Assembly (NCBI GenBank): GCA_022605955.1
Contig: JAKCOZ010000008.1
Coordinates: 5,520,001 to 5,584,000, forward strand
Reading direction: 5' to 3'
DNA from: Rallus limicola
Lineage: Eukaryota; Chordata; Aves; Gruiformes; Rallidae
DNA length: 64,000 bases
Under the pieces are notes generated by a model. The model worked only from the letters and a program-made list of their open reading frames with translations, had not been told where the DNA came from and made no database searches. The position numbers and the translations under genes were made by a program. Below, piece after piece: positions 1 through 14,605 of the stretch (the stretch's first letter is position 1; each line of letters opens with the position of its first letter).

Positions 1-756
1 TCTGTAAAGGGCATAACCAGTTGAGAAGTTTTCAGAGAACTATTTTAATTGAAAGGGTAAAACCCACGAACCATAAGAAATTTTCACATTTTTTTTTCCA
101 TAGCTGGATATATGACACCTGTGATTTGTAATTGCTGAAATATGCACATGAGAAAAAAGGAAAAACCATGACAGTATCTATTGTTCATACAATTCCCAAT
201 TTCCATCATGAAGTGAAAAAAAAGAGGAAAATATTGTTATAATGGTTGTTGATTGCACCAAATGACTTACAAAAGTAGTAAAAAGTCTATGTTGCAATGT
301 TCTGCAGTTAAATATTCTAGCAGTGATTCTAAACTGTGAAGTAGAACCTTTGTGCAGTATAGATGAGCAAAGTCCTAGCATACTCAGATTTTGTGGAGGT
401 TTATCAACTTGTCCAAAGAGAGATACACGCCTGCATGTGTTACTAAAACTACGTGACAGTAAAAATGGAATGCTTCATTTATAGCTCTGAAAAGCTATCT
501 CAGCCGATGCAGAAGAAACACATAGGGGAAGTATTTGTTTGATATACTTGGCATTTTGCTCTTACGGACCTAATATGTAATGAATTTAGATTGAAAATCC
601 CCCTATGGTGGATTACAGACCTAAAGACACGTAGGTGCAAAAAGACATGAAGCTATTTAATACCAGTCAAGACCTAAAATGTGTGAATTATGGCTGTCAC
701 CTGTCTACTGTGAAGCCATGCTGTTAGACATTATGTGAATAGAGGTAAATATCATT

Positions 757-858
757 GAATCACAGAATGGTTTGGGTTGGAAGGGACCTTAAAGATCACC
801 TAGTTGAACGCCCCTGCCATGAGCAGAAAAATGTTCCACTAGACCAGGTTGCTCAAAG
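757..858 (-). mobile_element. CR1 LINE 3'-end fragment
   Basis: The sequence 'gaatcacagaatggtttggg' followed by 'ttggaagggacc' is the reverse complement of the avian CR1 3' end. The match continues through 'cccctgccatgagcag' and fades near 'ccaggttgctcaaag'. About 100 bases remain, so it is 5'-truncated as most CR1 copies are. Slight decay of the octamer tail suggests an old copy. Confidence 0.88.
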
Positions 859-3850
859 TAGAGACTCTATGATATATTTTTTGGCTCTTCTTGCACTTAC
901 ATAATTCACAGACATACACTGACACATACATAAGTTGGCTTTTCAGAATACTTCAGAATCCTGTCTTTGTACTGAAATACATATGTGAATATAGATTGTA
1001 ACAAGCCCTGTTCCTGAAGAAAGTTGCAAGTGAGCAAAGTAAATGTCTTCCTTCAGCTGAGGATGACTGTGGTGGCTGATGTTGGAGTAAGCCATGCAAA
1101 TACATGGTTAGCATTTAATTTTCTGTCTGTTGTCAGCTTTGATAGAAATCCTAAAGTAAAAGCATCACCATTTACCAGAAGTATCTTAGATACTTCTCAT
1201 GATTTTGCATGTGAGCCTGATATTCTTACTGAATGTTATTCTAACTGATGTTATTACTAGATTTTTATTCTATTGAGAAAAACCTTCACTGATTTCAGCA
1301 GAATTTTGTACTTCACCATGGCTAGTTACTTGTAACATAGATGCTGTGAAAGTTATAACTATTTCAAATTGTTTTGCATAAACCTTATTGGCCATTTAAA
1401 TGATTTTCAGCAGCTTGTTGATCTCATCCTCCTTATGATTGCCAACATAGCAATGCTAGTAAGATTTCTTCCAGTTCCCTAGATGGATATACTCAGTGTA
1501 GCCCCAGCCCAATGCCTGTGCCATTAAACTTATTCCATTGGATGGCATGCACTGCAATAGGGGGTTATATAGAGTGAGAAAGTCAAACCCTATTGTCTTT
1601 TTTTTTTACTTTTTAATGAGAACTTCTGTTTGGTTTTTTCAGAAGAAGCCACTTTATTCCCTTTAGAAATGTGATTGATTTGCTAGTGATGGCTCTCATA
1701 CAGCAGAAATCACAAGCAAAATCAATACCAAAAGAACACGTGGCAGTCAAACATGCTTTCACTCAGCATGTTCTTTAGTAATATCGTAATTTGTTTCTTA
1801 GAAAGGTATATTTAGCTTTTTCTTTTAAAATCCTGAGGTTTTTTTCCAAGAACATACAATGCAGCTTCTTTAAGTTGCACATTGGTGATCAGCATCAGTA
1901 TGTCTTTATCTCTAATTAAAAAAATACAAGGCTTAAAAATACCCTCCCAGGAGAACTTTAATTTTAAACTCATCTTTTCATATGATGTTGCTTAGTAATA
2001 ACCCAGTGGAAGCATAAACCAAAATTCTGCTTATTAACTTCTTTTTACTACTGAACATGCTTGTTACTTAATTATATGGTTTTCATTTGGGCCAATGACA
2101 GTTTTCTTAAAGTACCCCAAAACTTCACATACTGTCTTCTGAGCATCTTAAGGTCTAGCATTTGAAGAGTGTATTTTTATGTAAGTTTTACCAGGGGCTA
2201 AAGAGGCTTCTATTCCCTTTGCTCTCATAGGGTATAGGGAGAGCAAGTTATATCTGTCTGGCTGGTTTATGAAGCCGCATTAGTTATCTCTCCAGTCAGC
2301 AGCAGTGTCTAAGCATGAGTCACTGAAGAAATGTAACTGAGGCAATGTCTGTCTTGTCTGTTCCCTACCCAGACTACACATGGATGTCTGTGTCAATTCT
2401 CTGTAGAGTAAGAGACATTTTATGGAAATCACCTCAGAAAATATGGCTACAATAGTAATTTTAAGACTTTATCCTATTTATTAGTTATTCTTCTGGAGAG
2501 TGAAGCTTGTACCTAGCTTTCCCTTTCTCCACCTCTAGGTACCCCTGAAAGTGACAGGGAAGAAACAGGCTGCAAAGTTTCAAAAGATCAATCTGTGCTT
2601 AGGAGGCCAAACTCTAGTAGTAAGACAAACCTTATCTTCAGAATTGATTGGTGTTTTGCTTGGTCTCCAAAGTACCTTGCATTAGCATCTTTCATGCTAT
2701 AATTGGCATTAATAATGTGTTGTGATAGAATTGAAATGCTTCGTTGAGCTACATGCTCTCTAAATTTTTACTGGGTGTCCCGTACCATTTACACTGGAGA
2801 CTCATAATGGCTTCATACAGATTCTAGGTTAGTTTAAAGGAGTTGGAGTCCTAACACAAGGTCAGTGCAAGAGCCTTGAACGTGTTTCTCTTCCATTAGT
2901 ATTACACAAGCAGGAAAGGACGAGAAATGAAATGTGTTTCCTAGCTTATCAGAGCTATGAGGGGAGTTGCTATTAATTACCAGAGCAGGATGATAATATT
3001 CATATCCTTGCCCGCCTGCTCTTGTACACAGAGTATCATATGAAACAAAGTAAGAAAACGTTAGCTTTCTTTTAAGGAACACAGGCATGAATTAGTTCCA
3101 CTTTCTCTGGGCTTTGTTTGTCTGGTGTGTAGTTGGAATTTAATATGAAAAAGTAAAGGACTTTCAAGTGAAATAAAAACATACCTGCAGAGGAATTAAA
3201 AAATCCAACATTAGGTGCTCAGATTTCCTTTATAATGCAGAGAGAAAGGTGCTTCTGAAGGACAATTTATGAAGCCTTCATGCTGAGTGAGAATCCAGCT
3301 AGAGCTGGGTGAAAGAGTATATCCCTTCACAGTGCTCATGCATGCACACTGGTGCTACAGAACTGCTCAGAGTTTGTCTTTAAACTGGTTGGAGGAAGAT
3401 ATGATGGTGGAGGGGTCCTCTCTGCTAACCGCTTGATGAAGGTACCACTTGAACAAGAACTGGAATACTTTGCACTACTTAGATTGAAGGACTCTCGCTG
3501 CTTTATCCTGCCTTTCAGGAGGGTGTCCCCTAACTGGCACATGGATTGCCTACTAATGGAAATAATCTCTTTTCCCCTAAAGCTAAATTCCTGGAATCAG
3601 TTAGTTTTACATGGATCTGTATAACTATGCAGTCACTGCATAAAAATTGCCCCCATGTCTCCTAGGTGAGTGTCCTAACCAGTAATTTAGAGACCCTTCA
3701 TGCCATTTTCACACTGGCCATGGCCTGTTGTTGAATGTGTGTTCTAACTCTAGAGCTGTAACATAAAAGGTAAACATCACCTTTGTCTCCCCACAAAATA
3801 CGGTTACTGTGACAGTGGAGTTCCAGTCCTTAGCATAAGTGATAACTGTA

Positions 3851-4275
3851 GTCCAAGTGCGTTGGCCACATCTGGTTCTCCTCAACAACTTGGAGTGAGT
3901 CCAGAGAGGCCACAGAGATGCTCAGAGGGCTGGACCAGCTCTCCTGTGAAAACAGGCAGAGTTGGGCTTATTCAACCTGGAGAAGAGAAGGCTCCAGGAT
4001 TACAGGAAAACTGGAGAGGGACACGGGCATGGAGTGATGGGACGAGGGGTAATGACCTTCATCTGAAGGAGGGTAGATACAGATTATATTTTAGGAAGAA
4101 GTTCTTCTTTATGAGGTGTGTGAGGCTCTTGCACAGGCTGCCCAGAGAAGCTGTGGCTGCCCCTGGATCCCTGGCAGGGTTCAAGGCCAGGTTGGAAGGG
4201 GCTTTGAGCTTTGGCCGTGGCAGGGGGTGGAACTAGGTGGTCCCTTCCAACCTGAACGATTCTGTGATTCTGTGA
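3851..4275 (+). mobile_element. CR1 LINE 3' fragment (about 425 bp)
   Basis: This is the longest CR1 copy in the window. It carries the landmarks of the CR1 3' region in order: 'gagtccagagaggccac', 'gagggctggaccagctctcc', 'cctggagaagagaaggctcc', 'cacaggctgcccagagaagc', 'ggtcccttccaacctgaacg' and the final 'attctgtg' octamers. ORFs crossing it in several frames are by-products of this repeat and not host genes. Many substitutions relative to my memory of the consensus suggest an older subfamily. Confidence 0.92.
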
Positions 4276-7200
4276 CTCTAGCGTTGCTCTCCATTCTGAT
4301 TCCTTAAACCCCACCCTCTGTCTCAGATCCATGGTGTCACTTATGGATCCAACTCATAGTGATCTTGGTGATGAAATCCTAACTGTCCTTGGCATGGCTG
4401 AGCTTGCTGCTGTATGAGTTGAATTTGGCTGAAAGAATAAAAAATTATTACAGTGCTTAATATGCCAGCCTTCTTTATATTGTGCACAAATGTAATTGCA
4501 TCTTGATTGCTGATAGCAAGGAACACAAATTGCTGAGTATATATAATTGAGTTAGTTTATGCATATACTTATAACCATATACTGAGGGGACCAGACTCAG
4601 TACATTTAAACTACATAAGCAAATAATATTAAATAATCAGGAGGTGAGAGAGCTGTAAGAGTATCCTAAACATTGACAAAATTAGGGATTTTAGAAAGTT
4701 AAACCCAGGTATCAGCAAAAAGACCCGAAACTTTATTTTGAAACCTACTTTTTAGGCAGTTTAGACAATGAAAAATTATAATTCAGCCAGGGAAAGTTTA
4801 ACCAGCAAAGAAAACTGAGATAAGATTTACCAGGGACATGATGGTCATGGCCTGATGCCACATGGTCCTGACAGAATGCACAATTAACCTTTTTGTTTTA
4901 TTATGCCTGCTTCAAATACCTGCAAGGTTATTTTATTACCCTGGGAAAATGAATTTGAGTGACCTACGGCTAAGTAATGACATGAATAGTAACAAGAGAT
5001 GATAGGTGCAGTGAAGAGATAAGTATTCTTGCTTAACCACTGAACCTCACTAACTATATGTGTTACAGTATATTTAGTTCAAGTACTCAGTTAACATCTT
5101 ATTTATCTTCTAGCAGCCTGTTACTGTGGGGTAGTGTTAGTGTTTCACAAAAGCATTGCTGGGGCACACTTGGTCATGAGACAAAACTAAAGCTATTGTG
5201 TCCCTGTTTCACAGTATGTTGCCTTCTAAGAGTATTACAGTTATTTTCATGAGTAGCAGCATGCAGATGTGTGAAGCTTTATTGAGCTTCTGGCCTGTGA
5301 TTGTTTGTCATAACTGCCTGTGTCGTTGGGGAAGATGCAGTGTTTGAGTTTAGATGTATAAGCAGTGGAAAAAATGCTGAAACTCTTGTAATTTGGAAGA
5401 CACAAATTCACATTCCTTGTCTTTTAAATAGAAGCTACTGCTGTTGGAAGTAAAGTTACATCACCCAAAATATCAATCTAAATCTGGTTGAGTACTACTG
5501 AATTCAGTGAGACCATCCATGGGGTTTTTTACCTACAATCAGTGTCGTTCCTGTTCAAGACAGCTACTCGTGCAGAAACTGCTCGACCTCCATGACACTT
5601 TGCAGGGAATGGCAAAAAAAGAACTTGTGTAGTGGCTCTCAGCCAACAACTCTATTTAAAAAAGGGAAAATTGAGGATAGAAAAATGAGTGGAGAACTGA
5701 CCAAAATGAGATCTAGGAAGTGAGTTATACAGCATTTGGATGTTGATTTGGGGAGGCTGATAACCAAATAATAAGAGTTAAGTGTTCTATGGTTGTTTTA
5801 TCTTAATGCTGTGTGAATTCAGTCCAAGAATAAAATAGCTGCTTTTGGTTTAGAACATAATTTCATTATAATTGGGGAAATTATTGTAGGAATAATATTT
5901 TGGAAGTGTCTGTTGCAGCTAATACAGCAAAGCATAATACATGGACAGTATGATTGGTCGTACTTCTGAGAGAGGGATCCCATTAAAAAAGGGGTTGGAT
6001 TTCCTAGCAGTATGTTTTGAATAAGGATTTCAGACAAGGTTGTCAGATATTGCTGATTTCTTTTTCAGTTGTTTGCTTGGACTGGAAAGAGCAATGCACT
6101 GACCTACTGCTGAACTCCAGGATTTAGCTTTGGCTGACTTCACAGAAGTGCTTTTGTACAATGGGCTCCTGTTCATGCCTGAGGTCTTGTTACATCAAAC
6201 CAGTAGATTTAATATGCTAATGATTTTGATGTTACAAAAATATCCCAGGTAGTGGGAAGAGTATTTCGCCTCTTCAGATGCCAAGATTAAAAGAAAAATC
6301 TATTTCATTGCTCAGAAATTTCCCTTAATTGCAGTAATGTGTCTCAAACACTTGTTTATTCTGCAGCAGTTTTATCTTGTGTTACAAGAATTACTCAGAG
6401 AAAGAAAGAAACAAAGTGTTTAGGATGGGAAGAGGCAGACATGGACGGGGAGAAAATGAAAAATATAACTGCCATGCATGAAGGTTTTTTTCCTCAACTA
6501 TGTTTGATTGTTCTTATTCTTCCTTAAGGCAAACCAGACAGACATTCCTGTTTAATGTTATTACAAATAGACAGTAGGCTAAAATCAACCTATTGCTGCT
6601 GAAGTTGAGGTCAAAACGCCTCATTGCAATACTCTGCTTCTAGTAGGATTCCACAAAACTTAAAAGTCTGTTTTGAGGAACACAAGTGGGGATAGCATCC
6701 CCACAACATAGTCTGCTTTAGTAGGCAGCAAGGGCAACAAGCATTTCCAGCAGTGTCTTTCTCATATTTGGGAGATCAGATCTTCCTTACACAACTGGAG
6801 AACAATTTTGTTCATTATTACTTACTGATTTGAATTGACTGTAATACCTGATTAATCTGAACCATCAGAGTGAATGGATGGTTGTTGTGATGGATAATCA
6901 TAAATGTTGACTTACTGGTCTCATTTGAAAACAAACTGGCAGAGCCATCTTAATGAGGTATTCCTGGAGTGTGTACACATTTCAAATAATTAAAATTGAA
7001 TTGAATCTGAGTCCCCTGTAATTACAACTGAATTTATTTGATTATGTTCCCCACAAGGAGGGTAGATACACAAAAGGTTTCAGTAATTTTAAAGCTTCTT
7101 GCAGTTTGAAGATGTTATGTCTCTGTTAATTGTCAGTTTTGAAGAGTTAATGACATTTCAAGTATTTCTGGAGTGCCTATGTCATCTTTTATCATAGTTT

Positions 7201-7584
7201 TCAGCAATATTGATTTAATTCCAGCTCCTTTTCTAAGGATGGTTGTGTGCAGTGGGCTGGGGGAAGGTTGGATAACACCCTGTGACCACAGGCTGAAGAT
7301 GGACCAAAAGTGGGGCAGTTTTTTCCTCCTGTGTTCAAGTTCTTAAAACGTTTTAACTATTTTTTTTTAACATTCAATAGATTAGTCTTTGCTTACAAAG
7401 GTGAAAGCTGAACATAGAAGAAAAGGTGACAGCCTCCTAGAGTGTTTATATGTTGGTGATCACTTCTGCTGTAGTCCCTATGGGTGATACCTGAGTGTTT
7501 CTGTTTGTAATGGAATGTATAGAACCAAACAAGTCAGCAGTAAAAGAGGGCACTCTGTTTAAAAAGAAAAAGTTGTAAATTGCT

Positions 7585-7623
7585 GTTAAACTGGTGTGAA
7601 TTGTTGGTTAAATTGGTGTGAAT
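7585..7623. repeat. Two-copy imperfect tandem repeat, 22-bp period
   Basis: 'gttaaactggtgtgaat' at 7585-7601 recurs at 7607-7623 as 'gttaaattggtgtgaat', with one mismatch. Confidence 0.85.
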
Positions 7624-10600
7624 GTGTAAACTTTGAAAATTGTACTCCACTGTTTGTTGCACTGGACCCATAATAATACATTGCTCAACAAAGTGATAAT
7701 CAAAGTAAATCTTTAGGATAATGCAGAATAGGCTGTCAGAACATCTCCTGGAGAATGTGTTATTGAAGTTCATGAATATAAAGTGAAGTATGCATGTGTT
7801 ATCTAGTTCACAATTTAATGCTATATTTTTCCAAGATCCTCAAGTTTGCTTTTTATAGTGATGGATATACTCAGTAACTATTAGATAAAGCCAAAGTGCA
7901 GTCATAAGTTCTTGTAAAAGTAATGCTAATTCTCTGAGCAACCATTTTCTTAACTGTAGAAATAAAAGCAGTCAAAATATTTAAGGAAAACTGGCCAGCA
8001 TAATTTTAAAAATTATATTCATGGGAATTCTTTCTTCTTTGAAATTTTTTTTCTGTAATTAAACATTAAGTTCATCTGAAAATTCAGGGTGGATCGGGAT
8101 TTGAGTAAATAAATCTGTGTATCATGTCTGTAGCAGTATCAGCAGTAGTTGTAGTAATCAAGCACAAGGACAGATCATCTACAGAGATTTAAAAATAGGG
8201 CACCAAGAAGGAAGCCCTGGAGCCAGATGGATAATGTGCACATGTGGTGTAAATAACATTCAATCAGAATTGCAACAAAACTGTAAAGTAGCAAAGATAG
8301 AGTTAAAAGTTTCTTAAAAACAAACCAATAATATTGAATTACTAACTGCCAAAATGGCACAAAACTCCAACTGTGTGGTACTTTGCCTCACCTCTGTGTC
8401 TTTCAGAGTTAGGTGAGTCTTTAAAAGTGCAGATAACTGTATATTGGTGAATGCTTTTCTCCAGTAGTCACTGGGTACAGCTAGCTATTTACTTGTCCAG
8501 TTCTACCATTGAATTTTGTCTCACTGAAAAAAGTTGAGGACCTGTTTTGAGCTTCACTTCAAGATTTATGTTCTAGGACATGGCCTGAATTAGGCAATTA
8601 TTTTAAAAATATAAATGAGTGGCTTCCTCTGTGTGTCATTCCTGTTGCATCATGAAATACAAAGATTTAAATGCAAGTACACTCACCAAAAAACCCCAAA
8701 GTTTTAAATATATTTAATGTGCATGTCTCTCTTATTTAAAATTCAACCTTTTTTCTGACTATATTTCCCTGTTAATATTTATACATACAATATATGGCAG
8801 AATTATTACATTCTGCCATGTGTTGGGTACAAATGATACCTGGAAAAAGGAAAGTGACAAAAAGGGGCATCACTAGGTTAAAGGGAGGACTTGTTTATTT
8901 TTATTAGGAAATCATAGAAAACATCTGTATACAAGTAGTACTGAAAAGGGTATTAAAAGACCTTGGTTCAGAATATGATTTCATCCTTCTTAGGAGGATG
9001 GTGCAGTTTCAGCACTAGCTGAAAGAAACATTAGCATTAGGTGGCTCAGTGTTTTGAGAAATCCATGGGAGAGTGATTTACTGTACTTTTTTTTCTTTTT
9101 TAATGGGCAGCTTATATCCCCTGGTCATTGCATTTCTGGTTGGGATTTGCTAAGCTGTCCAAAAGTCCAATTTATCTTGCAGAAGTGAAGTGCTACTGAC
9201 CTTGTGTTTATAGTTCATAAAACTGTAGCTATCATTTGTTTATATATGTTGTATTTTATCTTAATTTTGTGTGTGTGAGCAGAAATATATAAATTTTACA
9301 CGAGATGACCATTCATGAGTGTATATACTTGAGAGTTTTAATAAAGCATGAGTGTAGTAATCCAGTATAATCTGTGCAGTCTACATGGCTTGAAAACCTT
9401 TAAGCAAAATTTTGCATCTTAATGTAAAATATATGTGAAAAATAGCAATACATTTTTTTCCCCATGTTATTTTAAAAATAATTAATGCATGGAACTAGCA
9501 GTTCTTTAGCAAAATGTAAGTTCAACTTCCATAACTGGAATAGTTTCAAAATATTTTTCTTCAAAAGCAGCCTTCTACCTTTACAGTACTCTGACATTTA
9601 TATATTACTACACATTGATAAAACATGGATAATTTATTTAAGCAGGTTGTTTATGTGGATTCCCAATGTTTATGTATGTTTAGACTTTGAGGGTGGCATG
9701 TTCATTTCTACTGGAAAATTACGTCTCTTTTTAATTGCTAAAAAATGAAGCATTTTTCCCCATATATTTAAAAATAAAGTTTTTTTTTAACCCAGCACAT
9801 TATTACATAATTAAATATTAATTATCCTACATCTGTACTGAATAGAAGTTTCTTTGCAAGGCCCAGTTCAAAAGGAGATGATACTTTTTTCCCCAATAAT
9901 GATAATAGTTGATGGTTCTACATTAACTTATGTGGATATTGTAGATGATACTTTCCTCTTGAGTATTACTGGAAAAGGGAAGCGCAGACACAGGTATGTC
10001 AGGTGAGCTGATTCAGTTTTCCTTCCACTTCTGAAGTAGAAAACCCCTTTTTAAGTGTGATTACATAAGTTTGCACCTCTTCTCTAGCCCGTTTCTGTTA
10101 AGGAACTAAGTATTTGGCATTCTGCTGGAATTTACATAAAAATCCTACCTGAGCAGACCACTAGTATCAAAGTAATTTCCAGTCAAGATTTCTGTGTGTT
10201 CTACTTTAAGTAACTGTTGGTGAGGGATGTGTAAACTCTGGTTCTGACTGAACAGAAGAGACTTTCAGACTGCTTGTACGTGCTAATCCAGCAAAATGTT
10301 AGTGGAATTAACATTAACAAAGTGGGGTTTTTTTTCTATCAGGTGCCATCTACACCATCTATCACCTCATATCCTCATGAGCTTATTTTTTTGGTTATTT
10401 TTTTATATAGCTTTCTGAAACAGTCTGTTTCATACTCACTGGGTAGAGTGAGGTATCTTACTCTCCATAACCCATAAGCCTGTTTTACGGTTTGGACCTG
10501 CCGTAAATAATGCTGCCTTTGAAAAGCTCAGGTGAGGAGCCTGAGCTCATGATGCCGACTGCTGTCTTAATCCAGCTGTGTGCTGTGGGGAAGGCACCAG

Positions 10601-13600
10601 GTTTATCTAAAGCATGTAAAGCCCAGTTGACTAGTGATGACTGGATCTGGCATTACTTGGGGGTAGACAGGGAAGGTGCGCGCATCCAGTGCTGATGCTT
10701 GGGCTGTGGTTTGCAGTAATTCAGCAGCAACGCAGGGCCATGCCCAAGTTTTAAGTGCTCTGAATTTGTATCTAAGTTAGACACCACAAGTAGCTTGACA
10801 CTGTATGTCTAATTTAGTGCTAAAGACCAGATACCCTTACAAAGTGTTTTAGAGCTATTACCTGTGCATCCTGGCTTTAGATTGCTGTTCTTCATGGAAT
10901 CTTGAGTGGCTTCCCAACTGAAAGCAGACTCTAAGTAATAATATTCAGGCATATGTGTTAAAGGCTGAGTATGACAAATATAATGTCTGTGGATATTCTA
11001 GCAGTTAAGGCTGTTGGTGCAGCTCATATCCATCCATAGCTTTTCCTCCCTCTGTGTAGTGACTGGCTGGTTGCTCTGACTGCAGGAAACCTTAGTCAGC
11101 TTGGTAAACAGCCAGCCATACATGCATCTGACTTCTCATGATTCTTAAACTTACTTGCAAGGTTAATTGGTAAAAAACCACTCCAAACGTTAGAAGGAAC
11201 ATTCTTTCTTGTTACTCACCTTCCCTGTAATTCTTAAAGTACATTTCTCTCATGCTGTGATTATATCTGTAGCTGTACTAAAGACAGAACAAATAATTAA
11301 CTCTTATTTGTTTATTATTTCTGTTCTCTGTGTGCTGTTCATATGCTAGGGAAAGTAGTAGGGAAAAAAATCAGTGCTCAGACAAAAATGCCTTAACTTC
11401 ACCTTTGCATTACTCTTTAAATATTGGGATTACAGAACAAAGATAAAACTAGAGAGTCCGTACTGTGTCTGCATAAAGAACTAAGGTGTAAAAGAATGCC
11501 TTTACATTATTAAAGAAAATAGGAAGCAACGTGGAGTTGGTGTAGTTTGGTAATAAAGGACTCTGCTGGGCTACTGGGTTTTGTTCTTGACTAAATTATT
11601 AACCCAGTCAGATGTTGCTGTCACTGAAATCTGAAGGGAAATTTGAATGCTTTGGACTGACTGACTCAAGGCAACTTACCCATCTTTTCCTGTGCCTTTT
11701 GTTTTTACCAAAAATGAGAAAGTTTTAAGACAAAACTCAGTGTAAAAAGTGCTGAATTATTTTAAATGTCTTGTTTCTTGGTTGCCCAACATAAGGCTTG
11801 TTAGAATGTCCTTGGTTTCCCAAGGTGGGCATTTATTGCTGTGAAATCTATGCCAGGGTAAAGTAGGCTCAGAAAATACACCTGCTAGTTCTGAAACACT
11901 GGGCAGATGTTCGTAAAAGTGTGAGATACTCTTCAGGCTCCTGGTGCCTGGAACAACTCAAAATCACATTTGAACTTTTAACTGTGTGATTGTAATAGTG
12001 AATCATCAGATATTCTGCAGAATATAATATTATATGATTTTCATATTCACAATTGAAACCCGTTGTTTATTATAAGACATGTTTATACTAGAGGTCCCAT
12101 TTTCTTTTAGATCTACTAATAATACTCAGTCTTTTAGGTGCATTAGCCATTTTTCAGCCCTTAATGCTTTCTAACACTTGTGTTCCTCCAGTTTGTTTTT
12201 CTCTTTGTATTGTTTGTAAGCAGGTCCTTAAACCAACTCCCTTAACAACAGCAGCCTCTGATAAATAATAAATAATACTCAGTAACAAAACAAGAAGATA
12301 ATTGCTTTCATTTCAGGTTAACAATAGCTTTTTTCTCTCTTTGTGTAATTTTTCATCAGTGAAAACGATGAAATGAGATGATGGAAATATTTGCTCCCAA
12401 ATGAGTTGAAAGTACAGAAGCTTTCCGCTTGCTCAAAGAATTGTGGATATAATCTATAAAATCAAGATATGTTTGCTCAAATTTTAAAAGATTTGTCTAT
12501 AGCAAACAGTGTTAGGAGTCAAACACTGGAAGTGATCACCCCACCAGATAGAGATTTGTCTGTCTCTCCTCCCGCTAAACTATTTCCCATTTAGAGATGC
12601 ATCAGTGTAAATAGCAAAACAAAAAAGGTTTGTGTTTTACAGAAGGATGTGGCCTTTATTGCAAAATTAGTTCCCATATTCCTTCAGCAATTCCAAACAT
12701 TGTTGGATTTATCATTTTTACATTTCCAAACAATAAGTTTATTTTCTCAGCAGGTTTAGTTGATGCCATTTGCAGGCCAGGAGGTTTCTCAAAACACACA
12801 ATGTGCTCAGCAGCATGAACAGCGAATGAGGGTTTAAGATGATGAAGATTAGGGAAATCTATTACACTTCCTTTTAGTAATATGAAATTACTTTGAAATG
12901 AATCATTAGCAATGAGTTCAACAAAGGTATAAAAATACTGGGTTAGCACTGCACTAGTAAAAAGAGTGTCAGCATCTTTATTTTATAATAATCTTGAAAT
13001 AAAAATGCTGTTTGGAAGTCACTAATAAAACAGAGAAATGCAGATAATTTACAAATTACCATTACAGCAGTTATTTTAAAAAGAAAGTGAACACAGGAGA
13101 TCCGAAATAATTCAGTTTTATTTTGGTTTCATTTTATGGCCAATGCCAGCATTAAATTTTCTGCAAGAGGATGTTATTTGTGTTTGTGTCAGCTGCAAAG
13201 ACAACCAGCAGATACACCCACACTATAAGCACTGCACTGGAGTGCAAAACCAGTGTCTGCTTGAGAAGAATTTTTTAGCAGGGATATGGCTTTTTCCCTA
13301 TTCCTTCTGCCTCTTCCTGCCCATCATTTATCTAAAGCTAACTAGGCTAGCAAGAACTTTGCAGCTCCCAGTTTGGGAGGTTTGGCCCATGCTGGTTTCT
13401 GTTAGCTACAGAATACCCTGTGTGCCTCTGCCCAGCTTGCTGGTGGCAGCAGGAGGGTGTAATGCTGACTTGGCCTCTCTAGGTCACATCCATAATAAAT
13501 GGGATCTTTTATCCTTATAACTACACAACATTAAAACCATAGTGAATTATTATAATTGTGTCATAAAATGTGGCTTAACTTTGTAACCAAGTGATCAGCA

Positions 13601-14584
13601 GTCTTTGATGTCTCCTATACCCACAGGTTATCCTGCGTTTGTGTACTGGCTGCGAGTCCTGCCTTTCTTGCAGCCCAGCTATAGAAATAAAAGGACCTGG
13701 TGTAGCTTTTTCTTACATTAATAAAATCCCCTGTCATGCAGAAGATTTCCAGCCCTATTTGGCATCTTTGCTCATGATGAAGGTAAACTGTCCTTCCTTT
13801 CTGAAGAACAAATGGAATTTTTAAAGCTTTAGTACTATGAGATGCTGACATTCAGCACTTACCCTGCATTCCCAGCATGTCCAACCCAGCCTCTCTGTCA
13901 TGTATCATTCCATCTTTTTTGTTGTTATTGCCCTTTTCCCCTCCTGGACACGGATATCTAAATTGGTTTTTCAGCAACTGGTCTGCTGCATTGTAATGGA
14001 GTATTAAAAGATAATGATTGTTTTCTTTCAACTTTTTATAATATTTAATTAAGGATTCAAAAGGATCTTTTTCTTTCTGTTGATTCTTGCTTAGAGAGGA
14101 ACAAAGTCCCTCAGGAGAACTACTAAATTATTTCTTAGGAAGTCAGGCTTGTGAGGCTTTGTTTCCACCAGATTAACTAAAATCCATGGTGCCTCTTCAC
14201 TTAAGTGATAAAAGGCCCTGATTCTATGAAATGAACTGTTAAGTTCAATGGAATGACTTCTGCCCAAAGTTACTCAATTTTGCAGTAATTCATGCCAGTA
14301 CAGTTTGAAGTTAGTAGATGACTCTAGAAACTACTACGTCTGTTTTTTCAGCATTCCACTGACATAAACTCAGAATCTTGCAAAATGCTGAACTTCTGAT
14401 GTTACAGGTATTTCCCAAGATTTCCATAGTTGACCTTCGTGTCAGGGTCTGTCTGTAAGTTCATCTGATTCATGACTGAGGAATTTTATTTGCCAAGCCA
14501 AATTCTCTGATACCTTAACATAAATGGATATATTCCAAAGAGGATCCTCCACTTTCACCGTGTCACAAACTGGACAGACAATGT

Positions 14585-14605
14585 AACAGTTTATAGTAAA
14601 CTGTT
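14585..14605. repeat. Short palindrome, 9-bp arms
   Basis: 'aacagttta' is followed by 'tag' and its exact reverse complement 'taaactgtt'. It is small enough to be chance in AT-rich sequence. Confidence 0.85.

Noticed and set aside
3862..4236. Open frames up to 124 codons on both strands near 3.9-4.3 kb
   Set aside because: They lie inside a CR1 LINE 3' fragment whose landmarks explain the sequence; this part of CR1 is near or beyond the end of its coding region.
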